64,000 nt of DNA from Pohlia nutans (lineage: Eukaryota > Streptophyta > Bryopsida > Bryales > Mniaceae): positions 5,815,001-5,879,000 of the forward strand of contig CM040102.1 of NCBI GenBank assembly GCA_022496805.1. Direction: 5' to 3'. A model generated the notes under the pieces. That model was not told the DNA's origin. It ran no database searches and was given only the letters and a program-made list of their open reading frames with translations. The position numbers were made by a program, and so were the translations under genes. This document shows, piece after piece, positions 39,700 through 51,866 of the stretch. Every line of letters begins with the position of its first letter. Positions within the stretch are counted from its first letter, which is position 1.

Positions 39700-39860
39700 C
39701 AACCCATCAGCTGGCACGGCCGGGCCTGCCGCCGGCTCTGCCCCGCCTGCCGCGGGCTGGCAGCCTGCGGCATGCTGGGCCGGGCCTGCCGCGAGCTCCA
39801 TCCCGGCAGCTGCTGATTGGCCAGGCGCGTGGGGTATAAACTGCTGATTGACTGCATGCG
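39700..39860 (+). promoter_or_regulatory. GC-rich island with TATA-like box
   Basis: A 140-bp GC-rich block with repeated 'ccgggcctgcc' and 'ccgcgggctgg' in otherwise AT-rich DNA. It ends with 'gctgattggcc' (CCAAT inverse) and GGGGTATAAACTG at about 39833. It looks like a promoter or a fragment of an LTR, but no gene follows. Confidence 0.35.
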
Positions 39861-42055
39861 CGTGCGGTATTGTCAGACTGCACGCACACATGAAAACTGA
39901 GGTTGTGAAACCAAAAGGCACCGTTTTTGGTCCTTTCAAACTTCAGACCTGTAGTTTTTTTCGGATAACTGACATGTCTACTTTTATAGAGAACTGAACC
40001 TCTCTTTTTGAAAACTATAGTCCAGTCACCCTACTTGGGACCACTTTGCAGATAACTCTAATCATTTCTTTCTTTTACTTCGAAATGATTTGTTTTTTTA
40101 ATTCTTTTTTAAACAAATGAAATGGAATTTCATTGGAAAGAGTAACACCAAAGACACCAAACAAACCAAACTAGCCACAATACCAACTAACAGACCCAAA
40201 ATGGATGATTTGCCTTTTTCAGTCTCTCAAACTGAAAACAGATTAAGAAAAGAAAAGGAAAAGAGAGAGAGAATAAAATTCTCTTTTTATTTGAAACAAT
40301 AAAAAATAAAATTCAGGTGGGTTACTCACTTGCTTCCATTGCAAATCTTTTTTACTCTGGAATAGAATCCTTGGTTAAAAAAACAACAATTTATACTTTG
40401 AATTAGTTATTTTCACACTGAGTGAACTTGTATATTTTCACACTCCAGTATCTCTTTCCACATGCGATTGGACACTTTCCACTTGTCAAGGTTTTGAACA
40501 CTCCAATCCCAATCATATGATGATATTATTGTTTCAAGCAATATACATGTGACGATGTGACGAGTTATTTCTGTGACTAACTTAATACATGCATGTCACA
40601 TTCAAAGGTAGGGCTTCCCAAACATGTCATAATAAAAGAGGGAAAAATGTAAAACAATTAAACCCATAAAGGACCAAAAAGTTCAAATCGAGCCAACCAT
40701 TAATATGATTTTTTAAGGATTTTTTTTAGTATGTCGTACGTGGAGTTTCTTTTGTGATTTTTCACAACATGATTAATTGAATTTGTCATTCTAAAACCAT
40801 GAATCCTTGGTCCTTTCGAGGTTAGGATTTCTTTAGTGGTTTTTTATTTAGAAAAAAACACCAATAACATGGACCTTTGCACTCAAAAACTTGGTCTTAT
40901 TAGAATAATAAACGATGGCCTAAGAGACCGTCATGAGTGAAGAGTGAATTAGGTTTGTTCGAATTTCTATACCTTATGGGCATGGGTAGCAAGGTTTACC
41001 CCTAGTGCTTCTTTGTGGAGGTAGACTATATGACCTTAATCTATGAAGGCCTAACCATACAAAAGAGCAAATTGACAACTTGGGTCACCCTAGCTTTGCT
41101 AGCAGTGTGACGTGTGGGGTCCGAGGGAAAGATATTTTGAAATTCTAGTTTCTAAGCGGCAATCAAGAACTCCCAATTACTAGTTTCTAAAACCTCCAAT
41201 TGTATGAAGTTGAGCACTATTTTTGTAAAATACTCTAGTCAAATCACTACTATAGTAAGCAATTGTGGTAAATAATTATATTGATCGATATGATTATTGA
41301 GGGGGCATAAAAAGCACATGATTGCATTGACATGCACTTTGAGTGTAGCCACTACAACTCAATTGGCAATTTACATCGGGGAATCATAAACTAGACGCTA
41401 ATCAAACCAGAGTTCCATCTCTATGTGGCCTTGACATGAATCACCCTTTGATGATGAACATAACGTAGTGTGCCTCAACTTCTGATTTAATACTTTGAAA
41501 AGGCAATTAGACATTTACTGGAAAAATTTATTAAAAAATGAAATAAATAAATTACATGTGGTGAATTGGCAAGTGAAATCATATTTTTACGACAAAGTAT
41601 GTAATTTGTTTATAAATTTATGAAGAGACGACTTACTAAAAAAGGCTTGTTAAAAAACGAAGGCTCAATTTTGGCTTCTTGATCTTTTAGGGGCTAATTG
41701 TTGTACAAAATTGTCCTCCTTTATTATAACATGTTTGGGAAGCCCTAACTTTAGGGTGGCAGACATGGATTAGTCACAAAAAGAGAGGAAGTTATGTCAA
41801 AATTAGGCCACCATGACCAAATTTGCTTGTGCTACCTTCAATGATCCCTTTCGGGGGATAAACTCTATAGTCACAATGCAAGTTACCAAAGTATATATAT
41901 TATGTAAATATTCTTTATCTTTAGAGTTAAGGTACTAAGTTTTTTTTTGAGGATTGATCACAAAAACAACTTGCCGCATGTGTATTTAGAGTTAAGGTAC
42001 TAAGTTTTCTTGGAGGATTGGTCACAAAAACGACTCGCCACATGTGTATTTAGAA
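39861..42055. other. No gene; one decayed GGACC-family element
   Basis: AT-rich. A piggyBac-like element of the GGACC family (ends CCATAAAGGACC / GGTCCTTTCGAGG) spans about 40658-40825 with mutated flanks. 'catgtttgggaagcccta' (about 41730) recurs near 16720, 40620 and 49725 as an unassigned repeat. Confidence 0.45.
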
Positions 42056-42288
42056 TTGACCCCTAAACATCTGAACGTGCCTTCGCGGCTAGTAGAATAC
42101 GATGTATTTTGGTTGTATTTGGAATGAATCCACACCTTTAATGGGTCTGAGTTCAAAATATAAGTTGGAATTTAGATCAATATGGTTCTAGTGAGCTACC
42201 GAGATCCCAATTTAGATTTTCTTGTTGATAGCACATCCCAATTATACGACATTGTATATACTATCCCCATGGGACGTTTAGGGGTTAA
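42056..42288. mobile_element. piggyBac-like element, left TTAA mutated
   Basis: The left flank reads TTGA-CCCCTAAACATC; the right end is GACGTTTAGGGG-TTAA. The body matches 51867-52327, which additionally holds a palindromic insertion. Confidence 0.75.
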
Positions 42289-42940
42289 GGCACTAAATTT
42301 TCTTGGAGGATTGGTCACAAAAACGACTTGCTGCATGGGTATTGCTTGAAACGATAATATCGGAGTGTCATAATATTACAGAGGGTAGACTGTACATCAC
42401 AACAGGACAGTAGTTGTACGAACCCGGTGAGGAGTCAACCACTGTAGCTCACTCGGATTCTTCTCCGGGACGTGTTGATCGAACCCCAGCCAACCAGCCA
42501 ACCAGCCAGCCAAATGCGATAACATTAAAACTAAGTTGTCGATTCAAAAGTGAAGAAGAATCAAGAAAACTGAACTCGCAACCGCGTTGCAACGCTAGCA
42601 ATCGTAAGCCCACTCAGGTGTCGCTGGAGGCCATCAAAACTGTGCCAATAAGAAGGATTCCTACACATACGATGAATTGACAATTTAAGCCAGCCAGGTA
42701 GATACTTAGGTTCAGAACTTCCCTGTCTAGTTAAGTTGTCAGACATCTCAGACAAGCTCACTCCATTCACCAGTCACAGTCTAGAGTAAGTTAAGTCATC
42801 ATAAGCCTAACGATGTTCAGTTTTTTTTACTTACATGTCTGAACGAGCGCTGCAAACTGAAATCGGGTCCCTCCCTCCGTCACTGGGACTTGAGCCTGGC
42901 AGAGCCTTCCAGCCGCGCCCATTCATTCGTCCAGCTCCAC
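42289..42940. other. Upstream region of the BLADE-ON-PETIOLE gene
   Basis: Less AT-rich than the flanks. An 88-codon open frame (42414-42680 +) contains a short CCAGCCAACCAG repeat but no recognisable domain. It may be promoter or an untranslated exon. Confidence 0.35.
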
Positions 42941-42956
42941 CTTTCGGTATTCTTTT

Positions 42957-43898
42957 TTATATAGTATTTCGCCTCCTTTATTAGCTACACTAGTAGCATG
43001 CTAGCTAGTGATAATGGCACTTAAAGGGCATTCGGTATCTGTGTAGGGCTGCTGCTTCTCGCCTGTAACTTCACTTGTTTTCCCACAGTCGAACAACACC
43101 CTAGATTGTGTGTGAGAGTGATGGGCGGATGTTGACGTTAGTCAAATAAGTTAATCATACCATGAGGGTTGCTACTAGTGAGAGAGACAGCCACAGTCGA
43201 GATGCTCACACACTTACTAGCTTCTTTTTGTAAAGTACGGGAACTAGTCTAGCTATGATACTATGATCATTTTCAGCTTCTTCGTCTTCTCCTTCCTTCC
43301 TTCCTTCGAGGGTTTGTTTTTTTGTTCGAATGGTGTTGGTTGATGATGGTAGAATAACTGTTAGTACCTTTCTTTTGTACCTCCAACGTGGAGATTCATG
43401 CTTGTTGTTACAACTTGGTTTGATTCTCAACAGTCCGGCCATAGCTCGTGCAAACTACGCCGCTTCGTGAATCGATAGCCCTAACTTGAACCGTTTTTGA
43501 AGCTTTGAGATTAGGGGTTTTCGTGGAATCTTTTGTAGATCTGTTGTTGTTTTTTTCTTTTGGGGTTCTTCGTAGAATTAGGAGTTCTTTTCTGAATTTT
43601 GCGCATCACCCGTGAAAACAGGAGTGTGAGAGAGGAGGTTGTTATGAGTGTGATCGGTGATGGGGTTTGAGAATTTCGGTAGGGTAAGTTACGGTGGTCG
43701 GGTTTAGGAGTTTGAATTGGGTGAAGTTGCTGATCGACATCGCCGGGGTGGGTGGGTGACCATGACTTCTGAATTCTTCCGAAACGCTAGTATCCTAAGA
43801 GCTCGTCGATTGGTAGGCTATCAAGGCATCGGATTCTCCGACGGCCGAGTTTGAATGTTTGAATAATAAGAGGGGAGGAGTAAGGGGAGTAGCAAACG
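42957..43898 (+). promoter_or_regulatory. Probable core promoter and long leader of the BLADE-ON-PETIOLE gene
   Basis: TTATATAG at about 42957-42964 is a plausible TATA box. The next 900 bases contain pyrimidine-rich tracts (CTTCTTCGTCTTCTCC then TTCC repeats near 43276-43310), typical of plant leaders, and end at the ATG at 43899. Several upstream ATGs are present, so upstream open frames or a leader intron are possible. Transcription start inferred only. Confidence 0.45.
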
Positions 43899-46800
43899 AT
43901 GCAGGCATCTCAGCAGCACAGTAGCTCGATGGCGGGGCCTCCGGGGGCCGGGGCAGGGGACGACTCGACGTTGAAGGCGCTGTCGGCGGACTTTCTGGAT
44001 CTGCTGGACAAGGGGCGCGCGTTCAGCGACGTGACGTTCAACGTGGAGGACCGGCTGGTGTTCGCGCATCGCTGCGTGCTGGCGGCGCGGAGCCCGTTCT
44101 TCCGCATGATCTTCTGCGGCAATGCGCAGCAGCTGTCGAGTAGTACTACCAGCGGCGGTGGCGATCAGGGGCAGTCCAAGCAACAACAACAACCGGGGGG
44201 CACGCCGCGTGAAATCCCCGTGGGGATTGTGGGCTACGATGTTTTCATGCTGCTTTTGCAGTTTCTGTACAGCGGCAACTTCTCGTTCTCGCCGCAACAC
44301 AGCGGCCGCTTGTGCAAGGACAAGTCGTGTTACCACGTCCATTGCAGCTCGGCGGTTGAGTTCGGCCTGGAGATGCTGAATGCCGCCGTCTTCTTCGGCG
44401 TAGAACAGCTTTCCACTCTCACTCAGGTATGAACTTGCCCTTCCTTGGAAATTATTCCTGAAACCCTCGATTCCATCACACTCAAACCTCTTTACCCTTA
44501 CCACCCTTTTTCCCGCTTGAATGTGTGCTGCAATGTCATTTCAGTGTACTTTGCCATTGATTGAAACAATCCAATGGATTCTTTTGATCGATAGTGTGAA
44601 TGTTTAGTACACTCCAACCTACTTCCACTACGGCATCGCTTGAATGTGCGCTATAATGTCGTTTTAGTGTAGTCTGCTATGGATGGAAACAATCCAGTGG
44701 ATTCTTTTGAGCAGCTGGATTTGATAGTGTGAATGTTTAGAACACTTTACCACCTTTTTTTCCACTATGACATCGCTTGAATGTGTGCTACAACCAACGA
44801 TTATATCAATTTATTGAGTGTTTCCATTGATTGGAACAACCCTGTGGATTCTTTTGAGCAGCTTGATGAATGTTCATCACAATCAAACCTCTTTACCCTT
44901 AACCCCCTTTTTTTTCCACTGTGGCATCGCTTGAATGTGTGCTACAATGTCATTTGAGAGAGGTTTCTGAGTGTACTTCGCTATTGATTAGAACAATCCA
45001 GTGGATTCTTTTGAGCAGCTTGATTGAATGTTTAGTACACTGCAACCTCTTTAATCGTACCACCTGGGCTCCCAACCTTTTCCTTATCAGTCAAGAAGAG
45101 AGTGGGAGTTTCTAGAAGGGCATAGTAAAGAGGTTTCAGTGCACTTGCCATTGATTGCAACAATCCAGTGGGGTTACATTTGATAGCATAATGTGAATTA
45201 TGATGTGTAAACGTTTCTTATTCCTTTCACTATGATACATAGTTTGAATGTGTGCTACAGTCATATTAGAGAAAGTTGCCAATGTAGTTGCGAACAAATA
45301 TTTGGGGGTTTGTAATTTTGGTACATATTTATTTGTGAGGGTTCACTACCTGTACAGGGTGGGAATTATGTTTGAGGGTTTGTTGATGTGACAATGGATT
45401 GGGTGACGGCTGCAGAAACACTTGGGCGCCATGGCGGAGAAAGTGTCCATCGAGGATGTGATGCGCATGCTGGTGACGGCACGGAAGCAAGAGGATTTGC
45501 ATCTGTGGAACCTGTGCTCCAAGCTGGTGGCCAAGTCGGGTCTGCCGTCCGACACCCTGCGGAAGCATCTGCCGGCCGACATCGTGTGGGAGTTGGAGTC
45601 CATCCGGCAGAAGCTGGGATATGGATTTGAGACGGCCATGTCCGGTAACGGAATCTCGGAAGAACAGAAGACCAAGCGCATGCAGAAAGCCTTGGATTCG
45701 TCGGATGTGGAATTGGTAAAACTGATGGTGATGGGAGAAGGCTTGAATCTGGACAAAGCGTTTGCTCTGCACTACGCCGTTAGCAGTTGCAGCAGGTCCC
45801 TTCTCTACTACACCCATCTTCTTCTTCTTTCCCGTTTCTTTTTGACTCTACTGGTCGTGGTTTTCCACCCCTACAGAACCAACCCATGGTTTTAAAATTA
45901 TGACATTCTCAATCAATCGTATAATATCCCGATGGGACCAAATTTTATATCACTGGAATCCTTGAAGATCATTGCGTGTGTTGGTAAAAAAATAAAAAAT
46001 AGAACAGAAGGGTAGTGGATAAGTACTAAGACTTCTTATTGACTGACCCCTGTTACCAACAGCGTCTTATCAACCCTTCAGTTAGCAAGCTAAATGGGTC
46101 GATGACCACTAAATCATGGATTTGTTTACTAGTATCCCTTCAAGAGTGCTTGACAACCTCGCACTTCGAATGATTGTATTTGAAAAATGGATTTCAAGAG
46201 AGTTTGGCTAAGTTACACTGATTGTCCCAATGAAAGGAAGTTTGTCTCTATACTGCTTAACGAATGGAGATTCTGATTGAACGTTGAAAGTGTACATATC
46301 AGTAGCTGAGGTTTTAATTTCTTAAATTTTTGAAGCTCGTAACGAAGTCTTGGTTTTCGGTAGGAAATACCTTCTGAAATGCAGTTGTCTATTATAAAGG
46401 AGTTGTCTATTATTATCCCTTCAACCTTGCACTTGGAATGATTGCAATAGAAAATGGGATCGCAACTTGAGAGTTTGGCTGTATACTGATTATGAAGCGC
46501 TGGTACTGATTGGAGAGGTGCTAATACTGGGGGTGTTGGCAATATTTACAGGAAAGTGGTGAAGACGCTACTGGACCTAGGAGCAGCAAATGTGAACCTG
46601 ACGGACTTGGATGGCCAGACGCCGTTGCACATGGCGGCCAAGTTGGGAGACCCCGAGAAGATTGCCATGTTGTTGGACCATGAAGCTGATCCCCACATGC
46701 CATCAGCGACAGGTGCAACTGCAATGGACATAGTGCAATCTGGAGCAAACGAAATTCTGTCTGCGGGAGGCTACAACTCCAAGGGCGACCACAACCGGCT

Positions 46801-48117
46801 CCGCAACTGCCTGGAGCTTCTGGAACGCGCCGTGGCCACCATCACTCCCCAGTACAACAACATGCACATCAAAAACCACCACATCAAAGTGGGCAGCGGC
46901 AGCCCGGCCTCCATCCTCACAGAGCACGGCAGCAGCACGTTGCTGCCTGAGGAAAGCGACAACTTCCGTGGCTCCATGAACCACCGAATGATGAACGCTA
47001 ACTCCAATAATCAAACCCTCAACCTTCCGGGAAACGACATCTACGCTTCTCTCTCACACGGCCTTTCAGGCAAAGGTAAGACCATTCTCCCCTGCTCACT
47101 CACTTAACCCCTAAAGGACCAAGGATCCATGGTTTCAAAATGACGATCATATTGTGAAAATTAGACTAAATTTTATATCACTGGAATCAGTGAAGAATAT
47201 TACATATGTTGAATTAATAATAAATAATAAAGAAACAAAAAAGAATCTATATAAAAGCTACCCAAAATTACCAAAAAAACAGGTATGGTCCTTTAGGGGT
47301 TAAATCTGTATCAGTAGCCGAGGTTTTATTTTTTTCGGAAAGAACTCTCCTAGTTTTTGTTGTGTATTTTAACCTAATTCCAAGTCGTCTCAGTACTTGA
47401 AAAATGGTCGATCTTTAATAGTAGTATGTAGTTTTTGTGTTACTCTCATTGTCCGTCTCATTGAAGTTGGACAGGGCTCATAGGACAAATATTGCACAAA
47501 AGAAATGCTGGAATTATTTCCGGACAGAGAGAGAGAGAGTAGTAATGAGTGACATTCCTGAAGGAGGGTGTTTACTGAGTATCTTTGTGCGGCAGTGTTT
47601 TTGCAGCAAACAGGCTTTTTCCAATAATAATGTGTTAAAACAGTGAGAGAGGAGGGGTTAGAGAATTTATGTCAAGTGCAGTGGAGAACAGATGAATTAT
47701 GTCTGTATGATGATATGATAAGATCCCAGGTCTCTAGTGTTCTCACTATGCTCCTTTTGGACAGTGCATGGCAGAGAGCCAGAGAGAGGGGAGACCAGTG
47801 ACTCCATTTCCAGGTTACTGTCCTCGAGCTCCTTAGCGTTTGATTTCTGTGAGCCCCAGCTGCAAGCCGAGTCGCGCAACCTCACGGGGAACTACAGCCT
47901 GCTGGACACTGCGAGCCTGGACGACAGGCCGCGCAAAATGCAGCGCATCTTCCAGGACCTCAAGGACCTCCCCGTGTTGCGCGAGATGGTGCTCAAGGAT
48001 TTTTCTGGCGCCGCCATGGACAACTTCAAGAGTAGTGTGTATAACCCCTCTGGCGTGGACGAAGAAGTCAGCTCCGGGTGGCAGCTCTTCCTGCAAGAGC
48101 ACTCGGAAGCTCGCTAA
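43899..48117 (+). CDS. BOP: BLADE-ON-PETIOLE-like BTB/ankyrin protein (NPR1 family), four exons
   Basis: Co-transcriptional regulator; relatives bind TGA bZIP factors and act as CUL3 ubiquitin-ligase adaptors in lateral-organ patterning. Exons: 43899-44426, 45416-45795, 46552-47075, 47765-48117 (TAA). Junctions are GT-AG with phases 0, 2 and 1; 594 residues. Exon 1 holds the BTB domain (AFSDVTFNVEDRLVFAHRC, residues 41-59) and the C2HC zinc motif C139-x4-C144-x-H146-x-H148-C149. Exon 2 holds the region after the BTB domain (EKVSIEDVM, LVAKSGLP) and the first ankyrin segment (DSSDVELVKLMVMGEGLNLD). Exon 3 continues the ankyrins (DGQTPLHMAAK, LLDHEADP) and the NRLRNCLELLERA helix. Exon 4 adds a tail of about 116 residues, making the protein about 100 residues longer than Arabidopsis BOP1/BOP2. 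No lesion seen. Introns 1-3 hold tandem repeats, a transposon fragment and a piggyBac-like element respectively. Confidence 0.93.
44476..45270 (+). repeat. Diverged tandem repeats filling intron 1 of the BOP gene
   Basis: Units of about 130-160 bp start near 44476, 44611, 44743, 44878 and 45038. Each contains 'cgcttgaatgtgtgcta', 'attgattgaaacaatcca' and 'gtggattcttttgagcag' with substitutions and indels. The later units are more degenerate. Confidence 0.8.
45889..46005. mobile_element. Fragment of a GGACC-family element in BOP intron 2
   Basis: 'gggaccaaattttatatcac' and the following 'ggaatccttgaagatcattg' match the interior of 6709-6947 and 47104-47303. The TTAA ends are gone. Confidence 0.6.
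47104..47303. mobile_element. piggyBac-like TTAA-flanked element in BOP intron 3
   Basis: TTAA-CCCCTAAAGGACCAAGG at the left and TGGTCCTTTAGGGG-TTAA at the right, 200 bp, starting 28 bases after the exon 3 splice donor. Intact ends suggest a fairly young insertion. Confidence 0.88.
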
Positions 48118-48720
48118 CAGCTTCCATCTGTGTGTTCATTTCTTCCCCAAAAAAAAAAACTATACACGTTTTTCCAGGGGACCGGCACCTCAAGGATTGT
48201 CCCTCCGGGGGTGGTGAGCTTTTTAATTCCAAAGCAGACAGACAGACAGACAGACAGACAGACAGCAGGAGCCTTTGTAAGCCAGTTGATATTGTTGGTA
48301 GCAGATCATACATTCAGTAGCTCTTGCAGGGGCTGTCTTGGAGTTCTTCCTATCCCTGCCCTGTGGGGCTGATGAAGAATATTCCTCATCGACGAGACGA
48401 CGAAGTATATTCCTCATCATTTCATTGGTTAAAAGGCAGGCAGTCCCTGAGTTTACTACTGAATGTAAGGGTATTGTGCGAGGCAGTTTCTTTACTGAAG
48501 GCGTCCAATGTAAGGAAAACTGCATCCTCCGTGATTTTATGGTAGGTACCTGCACAACACTGGTAGGTTCAGTAGCTCTGCAGGGGTACCTGTTTTACAG
48601 TTGCAACTTGCAAGAGCTTGCAACAGTGGAACACGTGTGAGTAGTAAGGACAAGAGAATTTTTTTACTACTACCGTATTATGCACCAACTCTACTTGTAC
48701 AGTACCCTGTAACAAGTGTT
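48118..48720 (+). other. Probable 3' untranslated region of the BOP gene
   Basis: Follows the TAA. Relatively GC-rich for the window. It contains a (CAGA)n run at about 48235-48265, a duplicated 'gaatattcctcatc' (about 48377 and 48408) and T-rich stretches. The polyadenylation point is not evident. Confidence 0.45.
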
Positions 48721-51700
48721 GCAACACACTTTGTTTTTTCACTTAAAACATATCCCCATGGCCTGATTTAGAATGATGGTGTTGGCATGATAATCATCAC
48801 ATTTCCATGAGATTTTTTGCATCATGGAAGGTGTTCCAGTTACCTTCATACACCATGCATTTTCTAAATATAAAGAGGCATCCATTGCCATGTGTCTACC
48901 AAAATTGCCATCATGCTTAAAAATCTTGGAAAAGGGTACCCTTCTTAATGTGATCACTTCTTCTCTGGGATATCAGATTTTCAGTATGTTTGAGCTTGGA
49001 AGGGTCCAGAGATACACATACTTGTTTGCAAGTCATCTTGATGGTACACATTTCTTAGAAAAATTGTGTGCAACAAGTCCTGTTTGTCAAACATATCGTT
49101 TCTGTGTTGTTGTTAGGACCTTTTTTTTATCATAGAGTGAGTAAGACATATTGTAAACTTCATATCATATTAGGCTTCTATACTACTATAGCTTTGTAAT
49201 GATACCTTATTTGACTTTATTTGATCAAATTTTGATTTAATATATGAGTTTGATTTCCTTAGCCTAGAATATGAATGAATGGAAACTATGAAAATACTTT
49301 AGAGCCACATAGAGGAGAATTTTACCTACATAGTGTGCATCTTTGTAATACCAAGAATGTGAACAATGATATATCCTATAAATTGGTGCAATCAAATTTT
49401 AAAAAATCATCATATATATTTCTCAAGTTAATTTTTTTTGAAATTAAGTGAATAAGATAAAATAATTCACCAAAAATAGAGATTTCATTTTTTGACATTG
49501 ACATTTTATGAACACGTGAAGGGTCCGTAACACAAAAGATTTAATAGGATAAATTTGATAAAATCCTCCCATATTGAAAATGAATGAGAGAATTTCAAGA
49601 GTTCACAAAATGGTTGCAAGACATGTTGGAGGGTACTGTACATTGACATGTAATTTATATGGACTTTTTGCTGAATCCCAGGAGGTCACACCTGAAACCC
49701 CAGTTGTCCCTCTTTATTATGACATGTTTGGGAAGGCCTATCATTGGGGATACTCGACCTCTAAAAGAGCTTGTACATCTCTAGCTTCATTTGAAGGTTT
49801 GCAAAATTTCATTATAAAATGCAACTAGTTTGAAAGTGAAGTGTAAACACAAGCTTGTAGATTTTAAATTGTAGATTAAACACGTAAATTCAAATTTATT
49901 ATCTCTATAAGGTTCTTTAGTAGTTAGTGAAGTCCTTCCTTATTAACGGTAGCACTGTAGACACTTCAACAATGTCTTACTACCCAACTTCTTTAGCTAA
50001 AAATGATGTGAACTTGTCTTGATTCAGAAAGTGCTACAATGATTGGGGAATGGTGTCCAAACTTTAAGGTGTTGCAAAAACAGGTTAAAGAACCTTATGT
50101 CAATCATCAAAAATAAAATAACAATAACAATAAAAAATGATAAAATTGTGACACTTTTGATCAATGATTTAAAAATAAATAAATTACATTGTTCAAATCT
50201 AGAAACTTGTTTTTTGCAAAGGTGATTTTGAACTAATTTTTTTGAAACTCATTATGAGACAACATTTCAATCCAAACTATGCAAATTTACAACATTTAAC
50301 TAATTTTGTTTGAAATACATGGACGGGTAATAAAAACCAGCTTTTTATAGTGAAAGATCAAATTAAATTTATTTTTCATCTATTATAGATGCTAGCTCTC
50401 TTATGAGTTAAGCCTCTAGCTCGTCAAAAATTGTTTTGGAAGATTTATATTCATGGCTTCTATTTGATTTCTAAAGCATTAATGCACTTGAAAGGGGGTT
50501 TAGTGTCAATAATATATCACCTTATGATTTCAACTTTGGACATTTGTAGAATATTATCTAACGGGTGTTCAAAATTATGGAACAACTTGGAGGTTGGGTT
50601 TCCCTTTGAGATGCTAAGTATCTCATGATATTTTTTTTCATGTACCCATCAAGATTTGAAGATCGCAGAAATTGTTGTTTTTAAGTTCAAATACCTTTAC
50701 ATGATGATCTCTAAATGACATTTTAGAATATCTTGCACACTTGTATTATCAATTATAGCATGCTTATCACATTTAAACAATTGTAGTCAGTTTTGAGGGA
50801 CTTAAGCCACATAGAAGTTGCTAATAAAAATGTGTTAAACTGTTGTTCCCCACTGCTTGCATTTTGTTTAAAGCCAAACACTTAGAGCATGACTTCTTTC
50901 CATTGGGTGCATTTGCAAAATGAGGAGGAAAAAAAACACATCAAAATTTTCACAACTATCTCTATTGCCAAAGGTTTGAAGCAAGTTCTAAATTTTTTCA
51001 AAATTATCACGCATGACTTTGTTCAGGCCATGTTACAGGGACCCCCTTTTCCCAGTCTCCACCCAGGCTTTCTAGGTCATCGACCAGGCTTTGATTTCCA
51101 CCCAAGCTTTGAGTCATTGCCCAACATTTGATGTCAAATTTGAAATCGGTTATACAATGCTGGAAGTGAATAGGAGTTCCGACACTCTTGAGAAATGACG
51201 TCAATTTTTTTGCTAACCACATCAACTCTTTCATATGTCACAACCAATCAAGAAGCGATACGTGGAAAATTCCTCAAATTTTGAATTAATATGTGTTTGA
51301 ACTCCTTTCAACTTACGGTAGACATTTTTTCATCATCCAGAGCAGCCAAATTTTTTTGGCAAATTTTTGCCAAAATCTTACTTAATTTTGGGAGTGGCTA
51401 TACACTAGAAAAAATGGACAAAAACCAATGGATGAAATTGCCAATCTTCTTTAAAAAAAAAACTTAAATATCACTTCTTGGATGAAAGTATCTTATAGTA
51501 TATAATTTTTTAGATGATCATATATATGTAGATGATTCTATCCACTTTTTCTTTACCAGGCTATATTCCAGGGTGCGTGTCGCTCTTCCAACAGAAAAAC
51601 AAAAATACATTGACTGATCAAGAGAAAACGTTGTTTGAATCGATTCCAAGTCTGCTATCTTTAAAACTGAAACCAACCTGTTTTGATTTTAAGTGTAGCA

Positions 51701-51772
51701 TCAAATTGACAACCCCTTGCATGTTTGAAATTCTTGACATCGACCAATTCATCACCATTTTCTTCCTAGCAG
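48721..51772. other. No gene recognised
   Basis: AT-rich downstream DNA. Open frames of 60-100 codons show no family features. 'cccaggctttctaggtcatcg' at about 51060 is slightly GC-rich but gives no convincing exon. Confidence 0.4.
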
Positions 51773-51838
51773 GACAACATCCTCATAAAGCTCCCTGGCG
51801 GAGATGAGGCCATTGAAGAGCCTGTGTCAGAGTTTAGG
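51773..51838 (+). other. Possible orphan exon or captured gene fragment
   Basis: A 66-base block between 'cttcctagcag' and 'gttaggg' reads 22 codons, DNILIKLPGGDEAIEEPVSE then FR, with a splice acceptor before it and GT after it. The composition looks coding, but no neighbouring exon was found and the protein is not recognised. Confidence 0.25.
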
Positions 51839-51866
51839 GTTAGGGTTAGCCATACCCTCATCCACT

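Noticed and set aside
43821..44504. 227-codon open frame on the minus strand
   Set aside because: It is antisense to BOP exon 1, low in complexity (Arg/Leu/Ala-rich) and has no family match. It reflects the GC-rich coding strand opposite.
45329..45817. 162- and 136-codon minus-strand frames
   Set aside because: Antisense to BOP exon 2.
51831..51849. Telomere-like TTAGGG copies
   Set aside because: Only two to three units, too short to indicate a telomere or an interstitial telomeric array.
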